Source: Dysgonomonadaceae bacterium zrk40
GTDB lineage: Bacteria; Bacteroidota; Bacteroidia; Bacteroidales; Dysgonomonadaceae
Direction of reading: 5' to 3'
Assembly (NCBI GenBank): GCA_016916535.1
Contig: CP070276.1
Coordinates: forward strand, 2,418,001-2,482,000
DNA: 64,000 bases
A model generated the notes under the pieces. That model was not told where the DNA came from. It searched no databases and was given only the letters and a program-made list of their open reading frames with translations. Shown one piece after another: positions 27,566 through 36,814 of the stretch. The first letter of the stretch is position 1; each line of letters opens with the position of its first letter. A program made the translations under genes and the position numbers.

Positions 27566-28771
27566 ATGAATAGAATTGCTGGGCATGACCTCCCTGATGT
27601 CAATGCCCATTTGCATACACCTTACTCCTTCAGTGCCTTTCGTGACATAGACGAAGCGCTTGACATGGCTGTTGAGGAGGGGGTAAAAGTAGTAGGTATC
27701 AACGATTTTTACACCACAAAGGGATATGATGAGTGGGCAGACGGTTGTAGTAAAAGGGGATTGGTACCGCTTTTCGGTATCGAATTTATTAGCCTGAACG
27801 AAGCCGATCAGAAAGCCGGCTTGCGTGTAAATGATCCTGCCAACCCGGGTCGTACTTACCTCAGCGGGAAGGGACTTGCACATCCTTTCCATTTGGAAAA
27901 AACCTATGCATCACAATTGTCGGCGGTACAGTTTGAATCAAACCGACAGGTGGAGAGGATGTATGAGAAGTTGAATGAACTACTGCAAAAAAAACAGATG
28001 GGTTTCCTGCTTGATTTGGATCAAATCAAACAGGAGCTGACCCGTGGTTCACTGCGTGAACGGCACCTGGCAAGGGCTCTCCGGATGAAAATCTATGAAC
28101 ATTGCAACGACAGGGAGTCGGTAATCAGAGTGATGCTCGAAACACTCTTTAGCGGTAAGCAATTGCAGTCAGCTACCGATGACCATGCAGGTGTGGAAAA
28201 CGAGATTCGTGCCAACCTGCTGAAAGCGGGAGGTTCAGCCTTTGTGCCGGAAGAACCTGCTGCTTTTCTGCCGATGGAGACTGTTTGCCGTATCATACGT
28301 GCTGCCGGTGGAATTCCTACTTACCCATTTCTCGCGGATGATTCCAAAGGAGGATATACCGACTTTGAAAATGATCTGGAGAAGGTGGCAATAGAACTTA
28401 CTGAACGTGGTTTTCACTCCGTAGAGTTTATCACCACCCGCAACGAGCAACAGCTTTTGGAAAAGTATGCGTCATACCTGTATGAGCAGGGCTTTGTAGT
28501 GACATTCGGAAGTGAACATAACTCTCCACTTCTGGAACCGATACGGTTGACTTCACGTGGAGGGTTTCCCCTGTCCGATCGTTTAAGGGAAATCAACTAT
28601 GCGGGAGCCTGTGTGATTGCAGCACACCAGCATCTGGTTGCACAGGGGTTACAGGGTTACCTCAATGAAGAAGGGGTGGCTGACCGTTCCCGGCGTGAGG
28701 AGTACATTTCGTTAGGGGCAGAATTGATTGAAAAGAAGAGAACAGAAAAAGAAACTTATGAATCCGATTGA
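27566..28771 (+). CDS. PHP-domain protein, divergent, function unknown
   Basis: 401 aa, no signal peptide. N-terminal PHP-like motif I VNAHLHTPYSFSAF (His-x-His) at about 12-25. Motif II reads GINDFYTTKG, where the usual Asp-His is Asp-Phe. GIEFISL supplies the motif III Glu. HPFHLE and the late FGSEHNSP (near 315) provide further possible metal ligands. A middle helical insert occupies about 105-215. The PHP superfamily includes metal-dependent phosphatases, so a sugar-phosphate phosphoesterase role fits the operon but is inference. The stop overlaps the next gene by 14 bases, and the start is 13 bases after the E1 stop. Confidence 0.75.
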   Translation: MNRIAGHDLPDVNAHLHTPYSFSAFRDIDEALDMAVEEGVKVVGINDFYTTKGYDEWADGCSKRGLVPLFGIEFISLNEADQKAGLRVNDPANPGRTYLSGKGLAHPFHLEKTYASQLSAVQFESNRQVERMYEKLNELLQKKQMGFLLDLDQIKQELTRGSLRERHLARALRMKIYEHCNDRESVIRVMLETLFSGKQLQSATDDHAGVENEIRANLLKAGGSAFVPEEPAAFLPMETVCRIIRAAGGIPTYPFLADDSKGGYTDFENDLEKVAIELTERGFHSVEFITTRNEQQLLEKYASYLYEQGFVVTFGSEHNSPLLEPIRLTSRGGFPLSDRLREINYAGACVIAAHQHLVAQGLQGYLNEEGVADRSRREEYISLGAELIEKKRTEKETYESD

Positions 28772-30719
28772 AGAATTGATCAACATTTCCCAATACTACG
28801 GTGCCGATAGCCGTTTTGTGATTGCCGGCGGGGGAAACACCTCCTATAAAAACAATGATTTCATATGGGTAAAAGCCAGTGGCTCCTCACTGGCAACCAT
28901 TGGGGAGGAAGGGTTTGCACAACTCGACCGCTCTTTGCTCAACCGGATGACCGACAAGGAGTATAGTCAAGATACGACGAAAAGGGAAGAAGAGGTGAAG
29001 AATGACCTCGCTGAAGCAACCCTCACCAAAGAAAGACGTCCATCAGTGGAGACTTCGATGCACAACGTGATTGGATATGCCTATGTGGTACATCTCCACC
29101 CCACTATTGTCAATGGTTTGATGTGTGCTTCGGAATCGGAGAAGGAGCTGATCAGGTTGTTTGGTGAGAAAGCTCTTTTTGTGGAATACACAGATCCCGG
29201 ATATCTGCTTTTCAAGAAAGTAGCAGGTAAGATCGGTGATTACCGATCCCGTTATGGTGAAGAGCCACAGGTGATTTGGTTACAGAACCATGGTATATTT
29301 GTTGCAGCTGACAGTACGGAGGAGATCAAAAAGATCTATGCAGATATTCTCAATAAGATTCAAGAGAACCTGGACAAACCGATTCCTGAGGGAGAAATGT
29401 CCATTCCGTCAGTTGTGGTAGAAATAATTCCTGCACTCAGAATGATCCTCTCACGCAATGGTATGAGAACATTGCGACTGCGCAACAACGCGTTGATTCA
29501 CTCATTTGCAGAGAATCAATTTAAACAGCAGGAGATCGCACATCCGTTCACGCCGGATGCCATTGTATACTGTAAGTCCAACTATCTCTTCCTTAACGAA
29601 GAGGAGTCAGAATCTTTGTTGCTTGAAGCCGAAAAAGCAATAGTCTCTTTTGAGCAGAAGCATGGATACCTGCCAAAGATAATTCTTATCAAAGGAATAG
29701 GGCTCGTGGCTGTCGGTGATAATGCCGATCAGTGTGATATCATCCTAGATGTATTTGAAGATGCCATGAAAGTGGCAACCATCTCTCATGCCTTTGGTGG
29801 TCCGCATCCCATGACAGCCGAGCAGATAGATTTTATCGATCACTGGGAAGTCGAAAATTACCGCAGGAAGGTGACATCCGTTGCCTCCTCCGGGAGAGTT
29901 GGCAACAGAACCATCGTGGTGACCGGTGCTGCTCAGGGTTTCGGTGAAGGAATAAGTCGGTGCCTTTTGTACGAAGGGGCCAACATCGTGGTAGCCGATC
30001 TCAACGATGAAGCAGGGAGTGCCACCGCAACTCACTTCAATGGTTTGGTGAAAGGTAACCAAGCTCGTTTCGTCCGGACCAATGTGGCGGATATTACAAG
30101 CCTGGAGCAACTGGTGAAAGAGACCATATGCAACTTCGGTGGAATAGACTGTTTCATCAGTAATGCGGGGGTACTGCGTGCCGGGGGGCTGGAAGAGATG
30201 ACAACCGAGAACTTCGAGTTTGTCACCAAAATAAACTACAGTGCCTTCTTTTATGTAACCAAGGTGGTGAGCAGGGTCATGAAGCTGCAAACTGCATTTG
30301 CTCCCGAATCCTATTATGCCGATATCATTCAGATTAACTCCAAGTCAGGATTGGAAGGAAGCAAAGCCAACTTCGCCTATGCCGGTGGTAAATTCGGCGG
30401 TATAGGCCTCACGCAGTCCTTCGCACTTGAGTTGGCGCCATTTCGTATCAAGGTGAATGCTGTCTGTCCCGGTAACTTCTACGAGGGACCATTGTGGAGT
30501 GATCCCGATAATGGCCTCTTCGTACAGTACCTGAATGCCGGCAAAGTCCCCGGAGCGAAAACCATTGCGGACGTGAAAGCGTTTTATCTCTCTAAGGTTC
30601 CGATGCGTAAAGGATGTACCCCGGAAGATGTAACAAAGGGAGTGCTATACCTGATGGAACAGTGCGGTGAAACAGGACAGGCCCTCCCAATCACCGGAGG
30701 ACAGGTGATGTTGAATTAA
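28758..30719 (+). CDS. bifunctional class II aldolase / short-chain dehydrogenase
   Basis: 653 aa. The aldolase-II domain (about 1-230) keeps IAGGGNTSYKNN, the metal-site Glu in SVETSMHN, the His pair in VVHLHP and the third His in QNHGIF. A linker (about 230-385) follows. The C-terminal Rossmann SDR domain (about 390-653) has VVTGAAQGFGEG, NAG, catalytic Ser in QINSKSG and Tyr/Lys in YAGGKFG. The architecture resembles RhaE-RhaW fusions (rhamnulose-1-phosphate aldolase plus lactaldehyde dehydrogenase) and sorbitol-6-phosphate-dehydrogenase-like fusions. Given rhaB without rhaD next door, the former is attractive but unproven. I chose the ATG at 28758 (MNPIEELIN), which overlaps the PHP gene; an earlier start adds ten Lys-rich residues. 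Confidence 0.88.
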   Translation: MNPIEELINISQYYGADSRFVIAGGGNTSYKNNDFIWVKASGSSLATIGEEGFAQLDRSLLNRMTDKEYSQDTTKREEEVKNDLAEATLTKERRPSVETSMHNVIGYAYVVHLHPTIVNGLMCASESEKELIRLFGEKALFVEYTDPGYLLFKKVAGKIGDYRSRYGEEPQVIWLQNHGIFVAADSTEEIKKIYADILNKIQENLDKPIPEGEMSIPSVVVEIIPALRMILSRNGMRTLRLRNNALIHSFAENQFKQQEIAHPFTPDAIVYCKSNYLFLNEEESESLLLEAEKAIVSFEQKHGYLPKIILIKGIGLVAVGDNADQCDIILDVFEDAMKVATISHAFGGPHPMTAEQIDFIDHWEVENYRRKVTSVASSGRVGNRTIVVTGAAQGFGEGISRCLLYEGANIVVADLNDEAGSATATHFNGLVKGNQARFVRTNVADITSLEQLVKETICNFGGIDCFISNAGVLRAGGLEEMTTENFEFVTKINYSAFFYVTKVVSRVMKLQTAFAPESYYADIIQINSKSGLEGSKANFAYAGGKFGGIGLTQSFALELAPFRIKVNAVCPGNFYEGPLWSDPDNGLFVQYLNAGKVPGAKTIADVKAFYLSKVPMRKGCTPEDVTKGVLYLMEQCGETGQALPITGGQVMLN

Positions 30720-30735
30720 ATACATAACAATAGAA

Positions 30736-32010
30736 ATGAAAACAAGAGCTGTACGATTATACGGTAAGAAAGATCTCCGATTGGAGGAATTTGAACTACC
30801 CCCGATCAAAGAGGATGAAATCCTTGCAAAAGTGGTATCCGATTCCATCTGCATGTCCTCCTATAAGGCATCTTCACAGGGTACCGATCACAAACGAATC
30901 CCGGATGATGTGGCGGCTAACCCGATTATCATTGGACATGAATTTGCCGGAGAGTTACTTGAAGTGGGAGCCAAATGGGCCGACAAATTCAAGGCGGGTG
31001 ACAAATTTTCCATACAGCCTGCATTATACTACGAAAATGGTCCGGTGGGAATTTTAAGTGCTCCCGGATACAGTTACAAATATATCGGCGGTGATGCCAC
31101 TTACGTGGTGATTCCAAACGAAGTAATAGAACAGGATTGTCTGTTACCCTATCATGGCGAAGGCTACTATCCCGCATCGCTGGCAGAACCACTCTCCTGC
31201 GTGATTGGTGCCATGCATGCCAATTACCATACTACCCCGGGAAGTTATCAGCACAAGATGGAGATCGTGGAGGGTGGCAATATGGCCATCTTGGCAGGGG
31301 TAGGTCCCATGGGACTTGCAGCCATTAACTACGTGCTCAACAGAGAAGATCGCAAACCTTCACTACTAGTTGTGACCGATGTAGATCAGGCCCGTCTGGA
31401 CCGAGCAGCATCCATCTATACGGTGGCTTTTGCCGCTGCAAGAGGAATTGACCTGCGCTATGTGAATACCGGAAAGATGGCCGATCCGGTAAAAGAGTTG
31501 AAGTTGATAAGTGGTGATCATGGTTATGATGATGTTTTTGTCTTTGCACCCGTGAAGCCTGTGGTGGAGCAGGGGGATGCCATTCTGGCGTTCGACGGCT
31601 GTCTCAATTTCTTCGCCGGTCCCGGTGATCCCAACTTCAGCGCCATGCTCAACTTCTACAATGTGCATTACGCCTACACCCATATCGTAGGTACCAGTGG
31701 TGGCAACAATGATGACATGAAGGAGGCACTGGAGATCATGGGAAGCGGCCTTGATCCTGCGGGACTGGTCACACATATCGGGGGACTCGATGCGGTGATC
31801 GATACCACTAAACACTTGCCTGAGATTCCGGGTGGGAAGAAACTGATTTATACCCATATTGATATGCCGCTTACTCCCATTGCCGATTTTGAAAAGCTGG
31901 GAGAAAAGAGTGAGTTGTTCCGTAAATTGGCTGAGATCTGCAATCGCAATAACGGGCTTTGGAGCGTGGAGGCTGAATCCTATTTGCTCAACTTTTTTGA
32001 AAAGAACTAA
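30736..32010 (+). CDS. zinc-type alcohol dehydrogenase, L-sorbose-1-phosphate reductase-like
   Basis: 424-aa medium-chain dehydrogenase. The catalytic metal site is suggested by Cys in SICMSSYK, GHEFAGE (His-Glu) and the later EPLSCVIGA. The nucleotide-binding fold begins at MAILAGVGPMGLAAINY. The four-Cys structural zinc lobe is absent. The start MKTRAVRLYGKKDLRLEEF and overall length resemble sugar-phosphate reductases of the sorbose-1-phosphate reductase (SorE) type rather than short alcohol dehydrogenases. It follows the aldolase/SDR gene by 16 bases. Substrate could be a ketose phosphate, alditol phosphate or lactaldehyde-like aldehyde. Confidence 0.82.
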   Translation: MKTRAVRLYGKKDLRLEEFELPPIKEDEILAKVVSDSICMSSYKASSQGTDHKRIPDDVAANPIIIGHEFAGELLEVGAKWADKFKAGDKFSIQPALYYENGPVGILSAPGYSYKYIGGDATYVVIPNEVIEQDCLLPYHGEGYYPASLAEPLSCVIGAMHANYHTTPGSYQHKMEIVEGGNMAILAGVGPMGLAAINYVLNREDRKPSLLVVTDVDQARLDRAASIYTVAFAAARGIDLRYVNTGKMADPVKELKLISGDHGYDDVFVFAPVKPVVEQGDAILAFDGCLNFFAGPGDPNFSAMLNFYNVHYAYTHIVGTSGGNNDDMKEALEIMGSGLDPAGLVTHIGGLDAVIDTTKHLPEIPGGKKLIYTHIDMPLTPIADFEKLGEKSELFRKLAEICNRNNGLWSVEAESYLLNFFEKN

Positions 32011-32020
32011 GGTAATTGTA

Positions 32021-32045
32021 AGCTGTCAGCTCATCGCTGAGAGCT
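32021..32045 (+). other. intra-operon hairpin before the tandem aldolase gene
   Basis: 10-base arms AGCTGTCAGC / GCTGAGAGCT (one mismatch) with a TCATC loop, in the 56-base gap between the dehydrogenase and tandem aldolase genes. No T-run, so RNA processing or differential stability is more likely than termination. Confidence 0.4.
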
Positions 32046-32066
32046 GAATACTATATAATACAAACA

Positions 32067-33365
32067 ATGAAACAATTAGATATAAACCTGATGCATCCGG
32101 TGGAACAGATCAATGTGATCATCGGAAGGATATACAAAAGCGGGATGACCACCACCTCGGGTGGTAATATCTCTATCAGAGACAAGAACGGTGATATTTG
32201 GATCACCCCCTCGGGTGTGGACAAGGGGTCGCTTACTGTGAAGGACATCATGCAGGTGAAGCAGGATGGAACCATCATCGGCCTCCACAAGCCCTCTTCC
32301 GAACTGCCCTTTCACAAAGCAATATACGAAGCACGTCCTGAACTTACTGCCATCATCCATGCGCACCCGCCGGCACTGGTGGCTTTCAGCATCACGGGCA
32401 TTGTCCCCGACACAAAGATTGTTCCCCAGGCGCATAACATCTGCGGTGATATTGGCTTTGCACCCTATGGTACCCCCGGAAGTGAGGATTTGGGTGAGAA
32501 GATTGCTTTCGAGTTTCAGGATAAACACTACAAGGCGGTGATCATGGAAAATCATGGTGTAGTACTGGGTGGTACCGACATGATGGATGCCTATCAGCGG
32601 TTTGAAACACTTGAGTTCTGCTGTCGTACCATTATCAATGCCAAACGGTTGGGCAGTGTCAATTACCTCTCAGACAATCAGGTATTGCAATATGTGAATC
32701 ACCTCCCCTCCAATGTTTCTCATTTTATGGATATCGATCATCCATCTGAAGAGCGTGCTCTTCGCTCCGAAATGGTGAATATCATCCGCAGGGCTTGCAA
32801 CCAGGGATTGATGATCTCAACCTACGGTACGGTGTCGGTACGATGGAAAGAAAATGATTTCCTGATCACTCCCAGCAATATTGCACGATGGGACATTGTC
32901 CCCAATGATATCGTGCAAATCAAAAACGGCATGGCAGAAGCAGGCAAAATACCCAGTAGATCTGTTGCGCTGCACCAGCGGATCTACCAGCTGAACCCGC
33001 ACATCAACTCCATCATCTGTACTCAGCCTGTGAACCTGATGGCCCATGCAGTGAGCGGCAGCAAGTTCGATGTGCGCACCATTCCGGAGAGCTGGATCTT
33101 CCTGCAGGATGTGCCCTCCATACCTTTTGGACTGATCTATAATGATGTGGACAGTGTAGCGAAGATGTTCGCCAACAACCGGGTGATCCTGGTAGAAAAC
33201 GACAGTGTCTTCGTGACCGGTGACAAGTTGCTCAACACCTTCGATTACCTGGAGGTGGCAGAATTTTCAGCCAACTCACTGGTGATGGCTTCTTCCATTG
33301 GTCCGTTACAACCGATCGGGGAGGAGGAGATTGACGACTTGCGGGTGGCTTTCAACGTGAAGTAA
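32067..33365 (+). CDS. tandem class II aldolase/adducin protein with one degenerate domain
   Basis: 432 aa made of two aldolase-II domains. Domain 1 (about 5-205) is intact: TSGGNISIRD, metal-site Glu in SSELPFH, HAHP and MENHGVV. Domain 2 (about 225-420) keeps the fold (STYGTVSVRW, FLITPSN) but the Glu is Val (SVALH), HAHP is CTQP and NHG is NDS, so it cannot bind zinc in the usual way. One domain probably catalyses retro-aldol cleavage (or epimerisation) of a sugar phosphate while the other is structural or regulatory. Last gene of the operon; its stop is 4 bases from the stop of the convergent CE20 gene. Confidence 0.88.
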   Translation: MKQLDINLMHPVEQINVIIGRIYKSGMTTTSGGNISIRDKNGDIWITPSGVDKGSLTVKDIMQVKQDGTIIGLHKPSSELPFHKAIYEARPELTAIIHAHPPALVAFSITGIVPDTKIVPQAHNICGDIGFAPYGTPGSEDLGEKIAFEFQDKHYKAVIMENHGVVLGGTDMMDAYQRFETLEFCCRTIINAKRLGSVNYLSDNQVLQYVNHLPSNVSHFMDIDHPSEERALRSEMVNIIRRACNQGLMISTYGTVSVRWKENDFLITPSNIARWDIVPNDIVQIKNGMAEAGKIPSRSVALHQRIYQLNPHINSIICTQPVNLMAHAVSGSKFDVRTIPESWIFLQDVPSIPFGLIYNDVDSVAKMFANNRVILVENDSVFVTGDKLLNTFDYLEVAEFSANSLVMASSIGPLQPIGEEEIDDLRVAFNVK

Positions 33366-33369
33366 GCAT

Positions 33370-35307
33370 TCATTGGGCGAAATCCCATTGAAACGTTGGA
33401 ATAGGGAGCTCATTCTCGCCTTTAAGATTTGCCCGGGGAGGTGTGTTGCGCCATGCGTACCGCACACTCACCGGGTTATTTATATCTGAGCAGGTGATGT
33501 ACAACTTGTTTGCTTTTGCGAATGCCTCCGCATTCCTATATTGTTTGCCATCTTCCGATAATTCAACATCGTACACCTTTCCTTCGGAATCTCCCATCAC
33601 AGTGTCAGTAAAAGTGAGGACCACTTTGCTGCCCGATACCTCACCACTCACAAGTCGCGGTGTAACTTTAACAGGCTGACTGTAAACCTTGCTCCTGATT
33701 TCAATAGATGCACGTTCGGCCATCTCCTTTTTGCGCAGGGGATGAATGTCGTTCCATTCTCCCAGTCCAAGACCTACAACCAGCTCGGCATTGGGATCAT
33801 TGAGAGTTGCCCTGCGCTGAGACTCACGCAATCTCACCCATCCACTTTCGGAGGGATTCTCACTGGGGGACATATAGTCCGGGAGTTGCACAATGAAGAA
33901 GGGGAGCGAAGGTTCGTTCCAAATCTTACGCCAGTTGCCCATCAGATCGCCCAGTAATCCTTCATATTCCTCTGCACGGCCGGTGTTCGACTCTCCCTGG
34001 TACCACAAGACACCCGCCACAGGGAAGTTACGAAGGGGCCAGATCATACTGTTGTAACAGGCAGTGGCGATGTTCTGCAAACCTATTCCCTGTACCCGCT
34101 GCTGCGGCATATAAGCACCATGTCTGAATTTCCATCGAGGAGACAACGGTTGTTCCTCTCCGTTGTCGTATACAATTTTGTAGGGTTTATCCTTTACAAA
34201 CGATGCGTTGCTGCCTCCAATCAACCGGAGGGTAATCTGGTTCTTTCCCGCCTTCAGGAGACCGGCAGGTATGCGGTATTTGCGAGGTGGATACTGATAG
34301 CCTGTTGTGCCGACCAGTACTCCGTTCAGGTAGGTGGAATCGGCATCCACCAGACAGCCTACTCTCAGTAGCGCCGCTTCACCTGCATGTGATGCATCCA
34401 CCTCAATCTCCTGCCTGAACCAGTATGAGCCGTTATGCGGACCATGGTCCGTGCGGGTCCAATTACGTGAATCGTACTGGTTTACCGTTTGCCACTTCCG
34501 GTCATCGTAGTCGGTGGCATACCATTTTTCCTGCACCCCTGGGTCGAGCCTGTACAACAATTCGTTCCAGGCACGACCTGCAATATGTGCTGCCCTGTTC
34601 ACCTGCGACACATAATCATTGTTGCGTGCAAGCAGCAACTCGTTGTAATAATGGGGATATTTTTTTACATCTGTTTCACTGATCCATGCCTGAATGGGTG
34701 TGCCTCCCCAACTGGTGGCGATCACCCCCTGCGGGATCCCTGTCTTCTCGTAGAGGTCGTTGGCCAGAAAATAGGAAAGTGCTGAGAAATCGGATACATT
34801 TTCAGGTGCCAGTATCCGCCAGCGGGTATCGGCGAGGTTTTCCTCGGGACCCATTACCTGGGTGTTGTTGGCTACTTTCAGTAAACGTACCTTCTCTTTT
34901 TTCAAGGTGTCAGTAAGCTCTTTGTAGAGATCCTCAACACGATAAATCGGGAGATCGATGTTTGACTGCCCCGAAACGATCCAGACATCACCCACCATGA
35001 TGTTGTTCACGATGATCTCGTTGATTTGCATGCTATAGGGACCGCCGGCTGCTAAGGGGGGTAAAAACAGCGACCAACTGCCCTGCTTGTTAGCTACTGT
35101 TGCATATTTTTTTCCCTGAAAGAGAACTGTCACTGCTTCATCTGAATCGGCAGTGCCCCAGAGATGAATCTCCTTTTCTCTCTGTATGATCATATTGTCA
35201 GAAATGAGTGGGGGGAGTTTTACAGAACCCTGCAACGATGGTATCAGCAGAGAAAAAGCAATGGTTATGAGAATCCTGGAAAAGAATGTGTGTATCAACA
35301 GTTTCAT
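33370..35307 (-). CDS. sialate O-acetylesterase-family enzyme, probable CE20 xylan acetylesterase
   Basis: 645 aa with a signal peptide (residues about 10-27). Catalytic blocks: VWIVSGQSNIDLP (Ser in GQSN) near residue 110, the family block GVLWYQGESNTGRAEEYEGL near 430, and LGEWNDIHPLRKKEM (Asp-x-x-His) near 520. A jelly-roll-like insert (about 265-375, ...YWFRQEIEV...) splits the hydrolase, as in CE20 acetylxylan esterases. Sialic acid genes are absent and xylan genes surround it, so removal of acetyl groups from xylan or xylo-oligosaccharides is inferred. It sits beyond the xylA terminator, so probably has its own promoter. Confidence 0.83.
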   Translation of the reverse strand: MKLLIHTFFSRILITIAFSLLIPSLQGSVKLPPLISDNMIIQREKEIHLWGTADSDEAVTVLFQGKKYATVANKQGSWSLFLPPLAAGGPYSMQINEIIVNNIMVGDVWIVSGQSNIDLPIYRVEDLYKELTDTLKKEKVRLLKVANNTQVMGPEENLADTRWRILAPENVSDFSALSYFLANDLYEKTGIPQGVIATSWGGTPIQAWISETDVKKYPHYYNELLLARNNDYVSQVNRAAHIAGRAWNELLYRLDPGVQEKWYATDYDDRKWQTVNQYDSRNWTRTDHGPHNGSYWFRQEIEVDASHAGEAALLRVGCLVDADSTYLNGVLVGTTGYQYPPRKYRIPAGLLKAGKNQITLRLIGGSNASFVKDKPYKIVYDNGEEQPLSPRWKFRHGAYMPQQRVQGIGLQNIATACYNSMIWPLRNFPVAGVLWYQGESNTGRAEEYEGLLGDLMGNWRKIWNEPSLPFFIVQLPDYMSPSENPSESGWVRLRESQRRATLNDPNAELVVGLGLGEWNDIHPLRKKEMAERASIEIRSKVYSQPVKVTPRLVSGEVSGSKVVLTFTDTVMGDSEGKVYDVELSEDGKQYRNAEAFAKANKLYITCSDINNPVSVRYAWRNTPPRANLKGENELPIPTFQWDFAQ

Positions 35308-35390
35308 CGGTAATAAAGAGATTTGTAGAAGGTGGGTAGGACATGGAAAGCAGATACAAACAGTGCGGTTTGAAAATGCTTTTTAACAGA

Positions 35391-35434
35391 ACAAAAAGAT
35401 CAATCGGTCCATTGAGGACCGATGATCTTTTTGT
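35391..35434 (-). terminator. hairpin terminator after xylA
   Basis: A 17-base-pair stem (AAAAAGATC...GGTCC with its complement, one bulged A) around a 5-base loop. On the minus strand the right side ends in TTTTTGTT. It begins 12 bases after the xylA stop and closes the eight-gene xylan operon. Near symmetry may let it work in both directions. Confidence 0.8.
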
Positions 35435-35445
35435 TTAGTAATAAC

Positions 35446-36777
35446 TTAAATGTACATATTGACAATCGCTTCGTAGAGCTCTTGTTTGCCGCTGATCTGT
35501 GCAGGTTCTTTCCCTAAAGAAAGAGCGTACTGACGCACTTCTTCCAGCGTGAGTTTACCTTCCTCAAATGCTTTTCCCTTACCCTCATCGAATGATGCAT
35601 AACGCTCATTGAGCATTGAGAGATAGGGTGATTCTTCAAGGATGGCAGCTGCCGTCTCCAGGGCACGGGCGAAGGCGTCCATGCCGGCGATGTGAGCGAT
35701 GAAGATATCATCCAGGTCGGTGGAGTTGCGGCGTGTTTTGGCGTCGAAATTGGTGCCACCACCCTGCAAGCCTCCTCCACGAAGGATTACCATCATTGCC
35801 TGTGTCAGTTCGTAGAGGTCGATGGGGAACTGGTCGGTATCCCACCCGTTCTGATAGTCACCCCTGTTGGCGTCGATAGAACCCAGGAGTCCCGCATCCA
35901 CGGCGCACTGCAGTTCATGTTCGAAGGTATGACCGGCCAGCGTGGCATGATTCACCTCAACATTTAGTTTGAAGTCCTTGTCCAGTCCGTGGGCACGAAG
36001 GAATCCGATTACTGTCTCTGCATCCACGTCATATTGGTGCTTGGTCGGTTCCATCGGCTTGGGTTCAATGAAGAAGGTGCCCATGAAACCCTTTGAACGG
36101 GCATAGTCGCGGGCCATCTTCAGCATGGTGGCCAGGTGTTCCTTCTCCCGCTTCATATCGGTGTTGAGCAGGGTCATATATCCTTCACGACCTCCCCAGA
36201 AGACATAATTCTCACCTCCGAGCTCGATTGTGGCATCAAGTGCATTCTTGATTTGCGTAGCAGCATATGCCACACTGTCGAAGTTAGGGTTGGTGGCTGC
36301 ACCATTCATGTAACGTTTGTTGCCGAAAACGTTGGCGGTTCCCCACAACAGTTTGATGCCTGTTTCGTTCATCTTCTCCTTCACATAGGAAACGATGCTT
36401 TTCAGGTTTGCTTCATACTCTTCCAGAGAGTTGCCTTCTTCCACCAGGTCTACATCATGGAAACAAAAGTATTCCAAACCAATCTTCTGCATGAATTCGA
36501 AGCCGGCATCTACCTTCTTTTTGGCTCGCTCAAGAATGGCATCACCGTTGTTCCATTCAAAATCCTTTGTCTCTTCACCAAACGGGTCGTTCGACTCAGC
36601 GCAGAGTGTGTGCCAGTAGGCCATTGAGAATTTGAACCAATCTTTCATCTTTCGGCCGTGAACCACTTTCTCGGGGTCATAATAACGAAATGCCATCGGG
36701 TTGCGGCTCTCTTTGCCTTCAAACTTGATCTTCCCGATTCCGGGAAAATATTCATTCACTTTTTTTTCACTTTCCAT
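35446..36777 (-). CDS. xylA: xylose isomerase
   Basis: 443 aa, class II length. Active-site His in [10 protein letters not shown] near 100, the metal and substrate region [17 protein letters not shown] near 227, [20 protein letters not shown] near 263 and [17 protein letters not shown] near 300. Converts D-xylose to D-xylulose. The ATG at 36777 ([20 protein letters not shown]) fits the family; the longer frame would enter xylB. Last gene of the xylan operon, 37 bases after xylB. Confidence 0.97.
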   Translation of the reverse strand: MESEKKVNEYFPGIGKIKFEGKESRNPMAFRYYDPEKVVHGRKMKDWFKFSMAYWHTLCAESNDPFGEETKDFEWNNGDAILERAKKKVDAGFEFMQKIGLEYFCFHDVDLVEEGNSLEEYEANLKSIVSYVKEKMNETGIKLLWGTANVFGNKRYMNGAATNPNFDSVAYAATQIKNALDATIELGGENYVFWGGREGYMTLLNTDMKREKEHLATMLKMARDYARSKGFMGTFFIEPKPMEPTKHQYDVDAETVIGFLRAHGLDKDFKLNVEVNHATLAGHTFEHELQCAVDAGLLGSIDANRGDYQNGWDTDQFPIDLYELTQAMMVILRGGGLQGGGTNFDAKTRRNSTDLDDIFIAHIAGMDAFARALETAAAILEESPYLSMLNERYASFDEGKGKAFEEGKLTLEEVRQYALSLGKEPAQISGKQELYEAIVNMYI

Positions 36778-36814
36778 ACAATTGTTGAATTTTAAAATTG
36801 AACTTATTTTGATT

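Noticed and set aside
33370-35307. Sialic acid catabolism role for the esterase
   Set aside because: The family name suggests sialate, but no sialidase or nan genes are present and the neighbours are xylan and xylose genes.
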